A stretch of 64,000 nt of DNA, from assembly GCF_900100185.1 (NCBI RefSeq), contig NZ_FNEN01000010.1, forward strand, positions 1 to 64,000, in the 5' to 3' direction. Every line of letters starts with the position of its first letter. Positions within the stretch are counted from its first letter, which is position 1. The notes under the pieces are model-generated. The model worked only from the letters and a program-made list of their open reading frames with translations. It was not told where the DNA came from and made no database searches. Below are positions 36,653 through 45,631 of this stretch, one piece after another. The DNA is from Natribacillus halophilus (GTDB taxonomy: Bacteria; Bacillota; Bacilli; Bacillales; Marinococcaceae). A program made the translations under genes and the position numbers.

Positions 36653-37264
36653 TTACTCCCCCTCCTCTTTGATAAGACCATCGACAATCAGATCAATAAA
36701 CAGTTCAATTGTTTCCGTATAAACTTCTACACCAATTTCTTTTTTATGAAGTGTTAATAAAAATAAAGAACGAAGCATAGCCGCAATGATCTCGGGGTTT
36801 GCTTCAAGAAGTACTCCTTCCTTTTGCCATTTTTCGATCAAAGGGAATAATGCAGCAGAATCATTATTATAATGTTCCACGAGTTTTTCAGGCGGTAACT
36901 TTCTAAGCAATGCTTCCATATTATTTTCAAAATACAACTGACGAATCAGTGGATTTGTTTCGATTATATCGATTGTCTGAAGGAGTAATTTTTTGATTTC
37001 TTGCTTAGGTTGATTATCCTTCTGGATATCTATACTAAGGAATTGTTTCTTTATTTGCTCCTCTTCTTTTTCAAGGATCTCGAAGTACAGCTCTTCCTTT
37101 GAATTGTAAAATTTATAAAATGTTCCTGGAGCAATACCAACATTTTTAGTGATTTCATTAATGCTGGTTTTTTGAAGTCCAAATTTACTAAAAAGAACCT
37201 TTCCTTGTTCTATAAGTGAATTAGTAATAACGTGTTTTTCATAACCTTTAAAACCTTTCGGCAT
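36653..37264 (-). CDS. TetR/AcrR family regulator (exporter 4)
   Basis: 203 aa. Helix-turn-helix KFGLQKTSINEITKNVGIAP continued by GTFYKFYNSKEELYFEIL. First gene of the operon with exporter 4. Operator candidate directly upstream at 37290-37316. Confidence 0.92.
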   Translation of the reverse strand: MPKGFKGYEKHVITNSLIEQGKVLFSKFGLQKTSINEITKNVGIAPGTFYKFYNSKEELYFEILEKEEEQIKKQFLSIDIQKDNQPKQEIKKLLLQTIDIIETNPLIRQLYFENNMEALLRKLPPEKLVEHYNNDSAALFPLIEKWQKEGVLLEANPEIIAAMLRSLFLLTLHKKEIGVEVYTETIELFIDLIVDGLIKEEGE

Positions 37265-37289
37265 GTTCAGTCCTCCATTATAATAAATT

Positions 37290-37316
37290 TATGAATATAA
37301 AAATTATATATTCATA
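37290..37316. promoter_or_regulatory. Operator candidate of the exporter 4 operon
   Basis: TATGAATATA (37290-37299) and TATATTCATA (37307-37316) form a perfect inverted repeat with a 7-base spacer, 26 bases upstream of the TetR start. Confidence 0.6.
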
Positions 37317-37319
37317 AAT

Positions 37320-38011
37320 TATAATATTTTTTAGGATTAATTTCAATGGCTTTTTGCTTGTCGGATAAAGTTTTTCGATTACCCGAAGTTTATAAAGGTA
37401 TACCTTTAAGGCCAGGAAGACATGGAATAGCACTTGGGTACCGGTTGTAGGAGCAGGTGTAGGAATTATTGCTGGAATAATTTATATTTTTTATGCTTTT
37501 AGTGTAACGTTGAAGATGATTATTACTGATCAAGATGTGACATTATAACAATGATCTGCCGCAATCGTCGTAGCGCAATTGTCGAATAAATGTAGACAGT
37601 TTTAGCCTTACATTGTGTTCATATAAACAACGTGAGAGACTAATTTTTATTTTAGTCTTGATTTTACGAGGTGACAGGTAATACTATCCATTTGATAGTC
37701 GTAAACAAAAACCGTCATCCATATATGGACTTGTTCATACGTTGATACGATGATTGCAACTTAGAAGAAAGTTGTGAATGAAAGCATAAAATGGGGGGAC
37801 TGGGTGAACCAAACCTCTATCTCTGGTGGATGGCACTTTTCAATAGTACAACCATCCGGTTTGAGGTGTCATTCCCCGTTGTCCCCATTCATTGACCAAT
37901 TGATGAAATAAAAAGGGAAGACAATTTATAAAAACGGTGGACATGTTAAGCTGAACGTTAGAAAATAGTAAAGGAAGAAGTAACTTACGGAAAAAAAGAG
38001 GAGCATACCAA
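37320..38011. other. About 690-bp intergenic region, remnants only
   Basis: A short open frame at about 37443-37547 (PVVGAGVGIIAGIIYIFYAF...) reads like the C-terminal part of a membrane protein but has no start; a 33-codon frame lies near 37792. Neither is convincing. No terminator or RNA recognised. Confidence 0.5.
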
Positions 38012-38665
38012 ATGGGGAAGACGATGATGAAAAAAAAACGTAAACGCCGTGCACTGCTGATCAGCCTGGGATCCATTTCTGCGCTTCTCTTTCTTACGAT
38101 CGGAATTTTCATGATAGCTCATATCGTCAATGAGCAGCAAATGAATCGTTTTTTAGATGGCTGGTTATCCGGTTACAGCAATGATGAAATCCCGGCCGAA
38201 TACTTTCCGATATATCAAGACGCTGCCCAAGAGTATGAAATCCCCTGGCAAGTGCTAGCCGCCGTTCATCGTATTGAGACAAAATTTTCAACGATGGATC
38301 CGATGGTTTCGCCCGTCGGCGCGGAAGGGCACATGCAGTTCATGCCTTGTACCTGGCACGGCTGGAGTCACCCGAGTTGTGATGATGTCGGAGCAGGGGA
38401 TATTCCCGAGGACGAGCTCACCGATCCGGCCATGATTGATACGAACGGGGGATATGGTGTGGACGCGTCAGGGAGTGGCGACGCTGACCCCTGGGATGAA
38501 ATAGATGCCATTTTTTCCACGGCTAATTTTTTAGCTTCCAACGGCGCTGATGTCGGGGAACTGGAAAACGCCTTGTATGCCTATAACCGTTCTGAATTGT
38601 ACGTGGATGAAGTCATGACTTACTACGATATCTATCGGAACGAAGGTTATCAAGTGAAAAAATAA
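38012..38665 (+). CDS. Membrane-anchored lytic transglycosylase
   Basis: 217 aa. Basic start, one membrane helix (about residues 15-37), then an SLT-like domain: catalytic-Glu context VLAAVHRIETKFS, VSPVGAEGHMQFMPCTWHGW, and AIFSTANFLASNGADVGE with YAYNRSELYVDEVM. Related proteins stand in conjugation operons or act alone in wall turnover. ATG after GAGGAGCATACCAA. It is the second wall hydrolase of the element, far from the transfer module. Confidence 0.9.
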   Translation: MGKTMMKKKRKRRALLISLGSISALLFLTIGIFMIAHIVNEQQMNRFLDGWLSGYSNDEIPAEYFPIYQDAAQEYEIPWQVLAAVHRIETKFSTMDPMVSPVGAEGHMQFMPCTWHGWSHPSCDDVGAGDIPEDELTDPAMIDTNGGYGVDASGSGDADPWDEIDAIFSTANFLASNGADVGELENALYAYNRSELYVDEVMTYYDIYRNEGYQVKK

Positions 38666-38684
38666 TCATCAGGGGGAGTGCACA

Positions 38685-38825
38685 ATTTCGTCAAATGCCC
38701 ATTATAATCACGTATCTCCAGGAAAAATAGTTTCCAGGAATGAGGTCTATATTACGATTGCCACCCTCATTGGCATCACACTTGTCGTCCCTCTTGGGTT
38801 GGCTCGCTTGCTTTTTGGAGTATAG
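38685..38825 (+). CDS. 46-aa single-span membrane protein with an apparent ATT start
   Basis: CAGGGGGAG is followed after 6 bases by ATT, then an open frame SSNAHYNHVSPGKIVSRNEV and YITIATLIGITLVVPLGLARLLFGV. One clear membrane helix near the C-terminus. No ATG/GTG/TTG in frame is placed better. It follows the transglycosylase by 19 bases, likely the same transcript. Confidence 0.5.
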   Translation: MSSNAHYNHVSPGKIVSRNEVYITIATLIGITLVVPLGLARLLFGV

Positions 38826-39122
38826 CCACGCGCCAAAAACTTCTTTATGGTGTCTTTTCTACGATCCTTTCTGTTAGTATTTAGCTTCATACATTCATAC
38901 AGTAGTATGGAAGAAGATGCTTCCGTTGATGGCGGTGAAGAGGAGAGACGGAAGAAGAGCAGGGAACCGAAGATGAAGGCTTATAGATTAAAACTAAAAG
39001 ATGAAAGTAATGACGTATGAATAAAAAGAGCAACGCCCCCCCATGGCAGGCTTTTTTTGATTACCAGAGAGATTTTATTACAGGGTGGGGGATTCATCAT
39101 AATGTTGGGTATAAAAAGGCCT
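38826..39122. other. Intergenic region before ktrA, possible decayed small gene
   Basis: A frame from 38849 (MVSFLRSFLLVFSFIHS...) becomes acidic, then shifts frame (EEE then TEEEQGTEDEGL in the next frame); it looks like a frameshifted acidic lipoprotein or exported protein without a ribosome site. No c-di-AMP riboswitch features were seen. Confidence 0.35.
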
Positions 39123-39151
39123 TTGACAAAAGGAATGGTATTTGCTTTACT
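39123..39151 (+). promoter_or_regulatory. Candidate promoter of ktrAB
   Basis: TTGACA (39123-39128), 17-base spacer, TTTACT (39146-39151), about 90 bases before the ktrA start. Confidence 0.45.
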
Positions 39152-39240
39152 TAAAACGTTCCAAACTTTTTTATGCCAGTAAATGTCAGGGTTCTTCTTG
39201 CTCCATACAGCAGTACATATCTATTCAAGGAGGATTAGGA

Positions 39241-39917
39241 TGAGAAATCAATTTGTTGTCATTGGCCTTGGGAGATTTGGGCAGAGTGTAACGAAAACAC
39301 TGATTGATAATGAAAATGATGTGTTAGCGATTGATAAAGATGAGCAAATCGTTCAGGAGGTCGCACCGAAAGTCACGCATGCCGTTCAAGTCGATGCGAC
39401 GGATGAGTCCGCATTAGAACAATTAGGTTTACATAAATTTTCCCATGCTATTGTTGGGATCGGCGAAAATTTGCAGGCAAGCATTTTAACGACACTGATT
39501 CTAAAGGAATTAAATGTCGGTGAGGTAACGGCAAAAGCGAAAGATGATTACCACGGTAAAGTGCTCAGTAAAATCGGTGCTGATAATATCGTTTTTCCGG
39601 AACGGGATATGGGAGATCGTCTGGGAAATTTGCTAAGTTCCAGTAATCTGATTGATTATCTGGAGCTTTCATCGGAATATAACATGGTTGAAATTCGGGC
39701 GCCGAAAGCAATGGATGGATGCACGCTTCAGAAATTAAATATCAACAAGACGTATGGGTGTATTGTGATGGCGATTAAGGATAAAGATGAAGAGGTGAAT
39801 ATCTCCCCTCACATTGAAGATCACATTCATCACGGCGATATTCTTACGATTATTGGAAAGCATAAGGATATCCGTCGCCTTCAAAAAGATTACCGGGAGA
39901 AAAGCAGGCTAAAGTAG
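39241..39917 (+). CDS. ktrA: KtrA/KtrC-type potassium uptake regulatory subunit
   Basis: 225 aa from ATG 39241 with AAGGAGGATTAGG. RCK domain: N-terminal VIGLGRFGQSV nucleotide-binding motif (6-16), acidic turn IDKDE, then an RCK-C domain (about 140-218). Forms the cytosolic ring that gates KtrB with ATP/ADP (and c-di-AMP in relatives). Ten bases before ktrB. Potassium uptake is central in salt and osmotic stress. Confidence 0.9.
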
Positions 39918-39927
39918 GTGCGTACGT

Positions 39928-41268
39928 ATGATTTCGCCTAAAAAAACCATTCATTTCAATCCACCGCAATGGATTATTTTCGGTTTTATTATCTTGATTA
40001 TCATAGGGACAATTTTGCTTGTTCTCCCGCAAGCTTCAACAGATGGCGAAAGTGTCGGTTTTTTAGATGCCTTATTCATGGCTGTTTCAGCGGTGTGTGT
40101 CACTGGCCTTGCTGTATTGGAATCTGGTGCAGACTTTTCGAGATTTGGGCAAATAGTGATGATTATTCTCGTTCAGCTAGGCGGTCTTGGTTTCATGATT
40201 TTCGGTGTCTCGGTTGCGGTTTTGGTAGGCAAGGTAATGGGGTTGAAGTACCGTCTACTTCTTCAGTCGACCACAAATACGTTTTCGGCACGGGGGCTGA
40301 TTCGGATAGCCATGATCATGCTGGGCATGGCTTTGCTCCTGGAAGCCATTGTCACACTGATTCTCACGATTCACTGGAGTAGTGAACAACCATGGACAGA
40401 GGCGGCGTATTCTGCCTTCTTTCATTCAGTCATGGCCTTTAATAATGCAGGATTCTCGCTTTATGCCAACAGTATGGAAGATTATATCGGGGACCCCGTT
40501 GTCAATCTTAGCTTGTCCGTGCTTTTTATTGTTGGCGGCCTTGGTTTTATGGTGCTGGTTGACTTATACCGGCAACGATCATTACGAAAACTTTCCTTAC
40601 ATTCTAAACTTGCGCTTGTGACATCCGGCGGACTTTTGGTCGCAGGGTTCCTTTTCCTTTTCATCGTTGAACTTTTTAACCCGGCAACTGAAGGATTAAC
40701 CATCTCCGAGCGATTATTAGCAACTTATTTTCAAAGTGTTACGCCAAGGAGTGGAGGTTTCAACACGTTTGATATTGGGAATATGCTCGTCGCCTCCCAA
40801 TTTTTCATTATCGTGCTTATGTTTATTGGTGCTTCGACCGGTGGCACTGGCGGGGGCATTAAAACAAATACATTTGCCATTCTTGTGCTTGCAACGATCA
40901 ATACGTTCAGGAGTGGCCATCAAGTCCACGCCTTTCATCGAAAAATTGCCTTGGAAACGGTCATGCGGGCGCTGGCGGTTGTGGTGAGTTCGTTAGCTTG
41001 GATCGTGGGAACGACATTACTATTGTCGATCACTGAAGGCATTCATGATATAAATTTTCTCACGGTATTATTCGAATCGGTTTCGGCGTTCAGTACTACG
41101 GGGCTTTCAATGGGATTAACAGAAGAACTGTCTCCGGCAGGTAAAATCATTACAATGATTACCATGTTCGTAGGGCGACTAGGGCCATTGACGCTGGCTT
41201 ACGCATTAACATATAAACAAAGCCCAAGTAAAATCAATTATCCTGAAGATAAAGTGCTTATTGGCTAA
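39928..41268 (+). CDS. ktrB: KtrB/TrkH-type potassium channel subunit
   Basis: 446 aa, about 8-10 membrane helices, with the four selectivity-filter repeats of the Ktr/Trk family (AVCVTGLAVLE, FNNAGFSLYANSM, TPRSGGFNTFD, FSTTGLSMGL). Pairs with the KtrA-type gene upstream. Na+-dependent K+ uptake is the expected activity. Confidence 0.92.
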   Translation: MISPKKTIHFNPPQWIIFGFIILIIIGTILLVLPQASTDGESVGFLDALFMAVSAVCVTGLAVLESGADFSRFGQIVMIILVQLGGLGFMIFGVSVAVLVGKVMGLKYRLLLQSTTNTFSARGLIRIAMIMLGMALLLEAIVTLILTIHWSSEQPWTEAAYSAFFHSVMAFNNAGFSLYANSMEDYIGDPVVNLSLSVLFIVGGLGFMVLVDLYRQRSLRKLSLHSKLALVTSGGLLVAGFLFLFIVELFNPATEGLTISERLLATYFQSVTPRSGGFNTFDIGNMLVASQFFIIVLMFIGASTGGTGGGIKTNTFAILVLATINTFRSGHQVHAFHRKIALETVMRALAVVVSSLAWIVGTTLLLSITEGIHDINFLTVLFESVSAFSTTGLSMGLTEELSPAGKIITMITMFVGRLGPLTLAYALTYKQSPSKINYPEDKVLIG

Positions 41269-41416
41269 AAAGGGACTGATAAAAAGTCAAACATTTTTTA
41301 AATAATTGGGTTGACATTATGTGGTTTCTGTATTAGTCTACTGAATATACAACAAAGAATTGAACTTGAATTAAGGATATTGATTAAAAAATGAATACGT
41401 GTGTGTGTTAACTGGT

Positions 41417-41450
41417 GGAGCCTGCTCATTTGCGGGCTCCTTTTGTCTTT
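41417..41450 (+). terminator. Intrinsic terminator
   Basis: GGAGCC (41417-41422) pairs with GGCTCC (41435-41440), followed by TTTTGTC. Confidence 0.65.
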
Positions 41451-41503
41451 TTTGAACATAAGAGCTAGGGCATTGGATGAGTATTTAATGAGAGGGGTTC
41501 TGG

Positions 41504-41956
41504 ATGGTTAATCAACCGTTGATATCGCAAGTAAGCGCTATCCTTATTGAGCATGCACGTGAACAAGGGGTATCCGAATTGCAATTACAACGTGCTATTC
41601 GGGATGAAGACGTTGATTTTCTAAATAAGGTAAGTGGTGAGCATTTTAAATATGATGAGTTGTTCGCTCATGCATATAGGTATGGTGAGGATCTGGAAAG
41701 AGCGTTATTGCAAGGATACCAAATGAATTTTAATACGCTAGAAGGTCTGCAAATATGGCTCATGCAGAAATTTGGCTTTGAAGAAGGCGTTTCCTACCAA
41801 ATCGAAAAGGGGGAGTTCAAACATATAGTAGTAAAAAACGATATTTTACAAACATTAGAAAGTAGACTTGCCACCAATTGGACAGTAGTTAAAAACGATG
41901 AAGATGAAGAGCAAAAAGAACATGACGTATCATTGCAATTAAATACTTGGTTTTGA
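41504..41956 (+). CDS. Hypothetical protein (150 aa), first of a small cassette
   Basis: ATG after GAGAGGGGTTCTGG. Soluble, helical N-terminal half (LISQVSAILIEHAREQGVSE) and an acidic charged end (KNDEDEEQKEHDV). Contains FNTLEGLQIWLMQKFGFEEG. No family recognised. It overlaps the longest frame of the next gene, so the two are one unit. Prophage-like or toxin-antitoxin-like cassette is possible but not shown. Confidence 0.7.
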   Translation: MVNQPLISQVSAILIEHAREQGVSELQLQRAIRDEDVDFLNKVSGEHFKYDELFAHAYRYGEDLERALLQGYQMNFNTLEGLQIWLMQKFGFEEGVSYQIEKGEFKHIVVKNDILQTLESRLATNWTVVKNDEDEEQKEHDVSLQLNTWF

Positions 41957-41976
41957 TGAAGGAGAACAGCCAGAGG

Positions 41977-42216
41977 ATGAAGTACTATGAATTTGTTTCC
42001 CCATTTTATGCATTGATTAAAGCACAAAACGAACGAAAAGCAAGAGCTATATACAAAAAACAAGTCTGGGAAGGAGGGGGCGATCAATGGCGGGAGCGAT
42101 CACGAGATTATGCCATAATGAAATTTGCAATGGCTCACGATAGCAGAAACACAGAAGTTAGATTAATGCTTACGGAATTTATGGATGATGAAAATGACGT
42201 TTTGTTATCCGATTAA
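41977..42216 (+). CDS. Hypothetical protein (79 aa), second of the cassette
   Basis: ATG 41977 (MKYYEFVSPFYALIKAQNER) with AAGGAGAA upstream; in-frame ATGs at 41947/41956 are alternatives. The N-terminus resembles small phage-type proteins (YYEF-PYYALI-A). Middle ARAIYKKQVWEGG and acidic C-terminus FMDDENDVLLSD. Function unknown. Confidence 0.65.
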   Translation: MKYYEFVSPFYALIKAQNERKARAIYKKQVWEGGGDQWRERSRDYAIMKFAMAHDSRNTEVRLMLTEFMDDENDVLLSD

Positions 42217-42285
42217 AATTATGGATGGTAGCATTCGTGTGGTTTCCCAGCATTTTTCGGTGGTAAGTTTTCGGAGGGGATCTTA

Positions 42286-42399
42286 ATTAGTGGGAAAAAG
42301 GTAGTATTATGGTCAATGTTAATATGGGTAGTTGTTTTTCCAATTAGAATTATACTGATCTTACTGCTTGTTAATAATCTACTCAATAATCCATTGTGA
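42286..42399 (+). CDS. 37-aa hydrophobic peptide with an apparent ATT start
   Basis: GGAGGGG is followed after 6 bases by ATT and the open frame SGKKVVLWSMLIWVVVFPIR then IILILLLVNNLLNNPL. One strong membrane helix. It is the second ORF in this element with a good ribosome site and ATT. No homologue known to me. Confidence 0.35.
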   Translation: MSGKKVVLWSMLIWVVVFPIRIILILLLVNNLLNNPL

Positions 42400-42583
42400 T
42401 CATTATTTCATTATTATAGTATTTATTATAAAATTAAGGATGGTAAAAATGATGTTTTTGTTAATCGATCAAAATTGCTGAAAAGAATGATCTGATTCAA
42501 AATGAAACTGTCTTTATGCAATGCAACCCTACAAAGGTGATCAGCCGATGAATTATAATATCGGCCTCGTTATTTGGTGATTA
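42400..42583. other. Intergenic region
   Basis: AT-rich; nothing recognised apart from weak hairpins. Confidence 0.4.
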
Positions 42584-43606
42584 TCATATTTCACTTCCAT
42601 CTTTATTCTTCGCTAATTTTTCTCGATCTTTCGCTCCTGGCGGTTGTTCAAGCCATTGATGTTTTATCATGATATCAGCTCCACTTTTGGCAAGCTTGGC
42701 ATTTTCTAACGATAATCGTTCATAATCAGTTGCAATATCGCTTCGTTGACTAGCGGCTGCAGCTGTCGCATAGTTTCCTACACCTGAGGAAATGAGCAGA
42801 GACATATTAAACATCATTAATTTGTCGGAAAACGTTGGGGTAGTAGAGTCACTGACACCTACATCTGGTATGCTTGAGACCTCAATTTCATCCTCTAAAA
42901 GCTTGTAAGTAAAAATTTTTGTGTGTTTCTTTGAGACGTCTTTTCCTCGTAGCATAAAATCTTGAACCTCTTTGCGTGGGGAGGTTTGAGCAAAGGCGAT
43001 ACACAATTTCATTCCTATAGAATTCGTGAGGACATTCATATATAAATGGGAAATTTCAACGGCATTTAAGGGACGTTGATCGCTAAAAGGGTTGAAACCA
43101 CTCATATATGCTTTACTATCTATATAATCGCTGCTTTTAGGGACTTCAATAAAAGGGTGCCTACCAGCGATACCCTTTTCAAGCTCAATTTTGCTTGCTT
43201 GATTATAAAGCTTATTTGCTTCCGTTAAGGCTTGTGAAAAATAGGTTCGTATGTCATCCCTGTCACTCAACGAAACAAAGCCACTGTAGGAGAGCATTCC
43301 TACTTTCCCCATGTGCCTCATAAAGGATATACAAAGCGTATCTGTAAACAACCATGGCGCGTTCATGTCGACGTCTTGTTCACCAAAACCATTTGGGAAT
43401 GCGTATGATTCGTCCTCAAAAATGGTGCGTAACTGCTTTAGGTGATCAGATGTAAGATCATAGGCGTACTGCACAATGGGCTTAATGTCTGCGTCTGAAA
43501 TGTGTTTGAGCATAAAACGTAAGATACAGGCAGACATACTATCATTCATGTAAGCTGTCCAAAGGGAACCAATTTCTGCAGATGTTAAGTGAACATTTTT
43601 TGGCAT
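42584..43606 (-). CDS. DUF3231 family protein
   Basis: 340 aa. Two related helical (ferritin-like, spore-coat-like) halves: LTSAEIGSLWTAYMNDSMSA in the first and LNAVEISHLYMNVLTNSIGM in the second, each about 160 residues. The family is widespread in Bacillaceae and linked with sporulation; function not established. GGAGG ribosome site upstream on its strand. Confidence 0.87.
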   Translation of the reverse strand: MPKNVHLTSAEIGSLWTAYMNDSMSACILRFMLKHISDADIKPIVQYAYDLTSDHLKQLRTIFEDESYAFPNGFGEQDVDMNAPWLFTDTLCISFMRHMGKVGMLSYSGFVSLSDRDDIRTYFSQALTEANKLYNQASKIELEKGIAGRHPFIEVPKSSDYIDSKAYMSGFNPFSDQRPLNAVEISHLYMNVLTNSIGMKLCIAFAQTSPRKEVQDFMLRGKDVSKKHTKIFTYKLLEDEIEVSSIPDVGVSDSTTPTFSDKLMMFNMSLLISSGVGNYATAAAASQRSDIATDYERLSLENAKLAKSGADIMIKHQWLEQPPGAKDREKLAKNKDGSEI

Positions 43607-43690
43607 TTTTGGGACCTCCTCCTAAATGGATATTGAGATATGTTATGTTAGATATTGAATTGACACGAAGGTTAAAGGCGCTATCCAGTA

Positions 43691-43945
43691 GTGACACAGT
43701 ATAAGTATCACTCATGTCAATCGCATTATGCTTTCCATATATTTACTTCACTAACACCGGTTGTCGCTTTTATGCAAACGGAGCGCCTTAATGGAATAAA
43801 TAAGTGCCTATTATTGGGGTCAACATCTTTGGGTCAAAGGCTACTTGTGTACAACAGTTGGAACGATCAATGATTAAACGATCCGTCAGTATATTGAAGG
43901 TCAGCAAGTTGAAGGCGACGGCATGTTTAACATCGATGAATAACC
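43691..43945 (+). pseudogene. IS200/IS605 Y1-transposase (tnpA) remnant
   Basis: The N-terminal piece reads YKYHSCQSHYAFHIFTS, and the C-terminal piece YYWGQHLWVKGYLCTTVGT, ND, stop, TIRQYIEGQ, which matches the IS200 TnpA end (LWGxHxWxxGYFVxTVG...IRxYIExQ). The HUH and Tyr catalytic centre between them is deleted or shifted. Hairpin-rich DNA 43945-44100 may be the IS end. Confidence 0.6.
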
Positions 43946-44141
43946 AGAGAACCGAGTTTCAGTCGGAAAACTTCAGTTGGCTTTCAGCCAAAGGTCTTTT
44001 AGCTGGCTTTAGTTGAATAGTGGGCTTTCAGCCGTGAAGGGAACCTACCGGCTTAGGCCAGTAGTCGTTTAGCAAAGGAGGCTGTCTTAGGCTCTGAGAA
44101 TGACTAAAACAGCGTTTCATTTGTTCTTTTACTCCGGCTCA

Positions 44142-44261
44142 AGGTAAAGTCATTGCTGAAGGGACCAGCGGAGAACTGAAAGCTTCCGTCGGTTCAGGCA
44201 CCTTACACGTACGATTGCTTGAACCGGAAACCCGCCCGGAGGCAGACACAGATACTGGCTG
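44142..44261 (+). pseudogene. C-terminal fragment of a DrrA-like ABC ATPase
   Basis: Open frame QGKVIAEGTSGELKASVGSG then TLHVRLLEPETRPEADTDTG and stop. This is the regulatory C-terminal part of drug-exporter ATPases; the nucleotide-binding domain is gone. Confidence 0.7.
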
Positions 44262-44319
44262 AGAAACTTGCCACTGCGATTCACCTTTCACCGATCCGTC
44301 CGCCTTTTCAGCCCGAATA

Positions 44320-45315
44320 TCGGATACCGCATGGTATTAGGTATTGCTGCTATTGCAGGGCAGGTTCTTGGTGGTTTTATCGTAGAGGCTGATTTGGGAG
44401 GTCTAGGTTGGCGCATGATTTTCCTAATCAATGTACCCATAGGCATTTTTCCCATTATCATGGCACGGTTTATCCCTGAATCTCACGCTCCTGAACGGCC
44501 GTTGCTTGATTGGGGTGGCGTGGTGATTGTTAGTCTGGGGCTTATATTATTCCTGTATCCGCTTATTGAATCGCCAAACCATGGATGGACCATCTTATCA
44601 CTTGCTGCTTCTGCATTGGTGTTACTAGGATTTTGGCGGCATCAGGAAAGACGACGAATGGCGAATCAGCAGCCGCTGGTAGACACAATGCTCTTACGTC
44701 AATCCCGGTTTAATATGGATGGCAGTCTGGTATTGCTGATTTATTCTACGTCATCTGTATTTTTCTTAACCTATGCGCTTTTAGTACAAACGGGTCGGTT
44801 TGAGCCCGCTTGCCGCAGGAAGTCTATTTGTACCTTGCAGCATCGCATTTACTGCATCTTCCATAGCAGCCGCCCGTCTTGTAGAACGTTTTGGAACCAT
44901 TGTTATCTTTTGGGGAGCCGTATTCTATACGTTCTCATTTGCTGTATTAATCGGGCAAGTATGGATCGCAGGTGGTGAATTGGTTGCTATTCACCTTATC
45001 CCGGCACTTATTTTTGTAGGAATTGGGCAAGGGTTAGTTATGACACCACTCTTGAATCTTGTATTGGGCTTTGTAGAAGAGAGCAAGGCAGGGATGGCCT
45101 CAGGAGTTATTGCTACTTTACAACAGGTAGGTCCAGCTATTGGTGTTGCAGCAGTAGGCATACTCTTTGGTACCGCAGTTGCTGATGCTGCCGGAGGAGA
45201 CGCCCAGAGCAGTCTATATGTTTCTGCTTTTGGCAGTGCGATGATTTACAATCTTATCGCTTCTTTGATTTCAGCGTTTCTGATTTGGAAAATGGCAAAA
45301 ATGAAAGCAAACTGA
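44320..45315 (+). pseudogene. MFS drug-efflux pump (DHA2/EmrB-like), truncated and frameshifted
   Basis: The first frame gives VLGGFIVEADLGGLGWRMIF, LINVPIGIFPI, up to FLTYALLVQTG; the second resumes at LSPLAAGSLFVPCSIAFTAS and runs to the end. A one-base indel lies at about 44790-44800 and the first four helices are missing. The motif GWRMIFLINVPIG is typical of 14-helix drug pumps. Confidence 0.85.
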
Positions 45316-45482
45316 TGGTTACCCAGTCATTTGGTCTTCAGTACATGAAAATTGTCATTTTTAAGCTGGCTGGCCGAGTTATTCGTAGTCATTGCACAAA
45401 TTTTTATCAGGTATGCTCTCTACTTAAATAAAGGTATAAAAATAATCGTGGATGTATTAGCTAACAAATAAATCATACCTAT

Positions 45483-45523
45483 ACCCAACTGTCTATCCAT
45501 TTTCAGTTGGGTTCCTTTTTCTC
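45483..45523 (+). terminator. Intrinsic terminator
   Basis: ACCCAACTG pairs with CAGTTGGGT, followed by TCCTTTTT. Confidence 0.75.
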
Positions 45524-45631
45524 AAAAAAATTTCATCAAATCTTTGGCAATTTCTAAAAACATTTGTTGAAGGATATGAAAGGGGAAATCATCGCCCACC
45601 TTTGCAGCCATTGCGAAGGGAGATGACATGC

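Noticed and set aside
38826-39240. c-di-AMP (ydaO) riboswitch before ktrA
   Set aside because: The typical conserved blocks are not present; only a promoter candidate was found.
43945-44140. Possible omega-RNA/TnpB end of an IS605 element
   Set aside because: Hairpin-rich and next to a TnpA remnant, but no TnpB fragment could be found.
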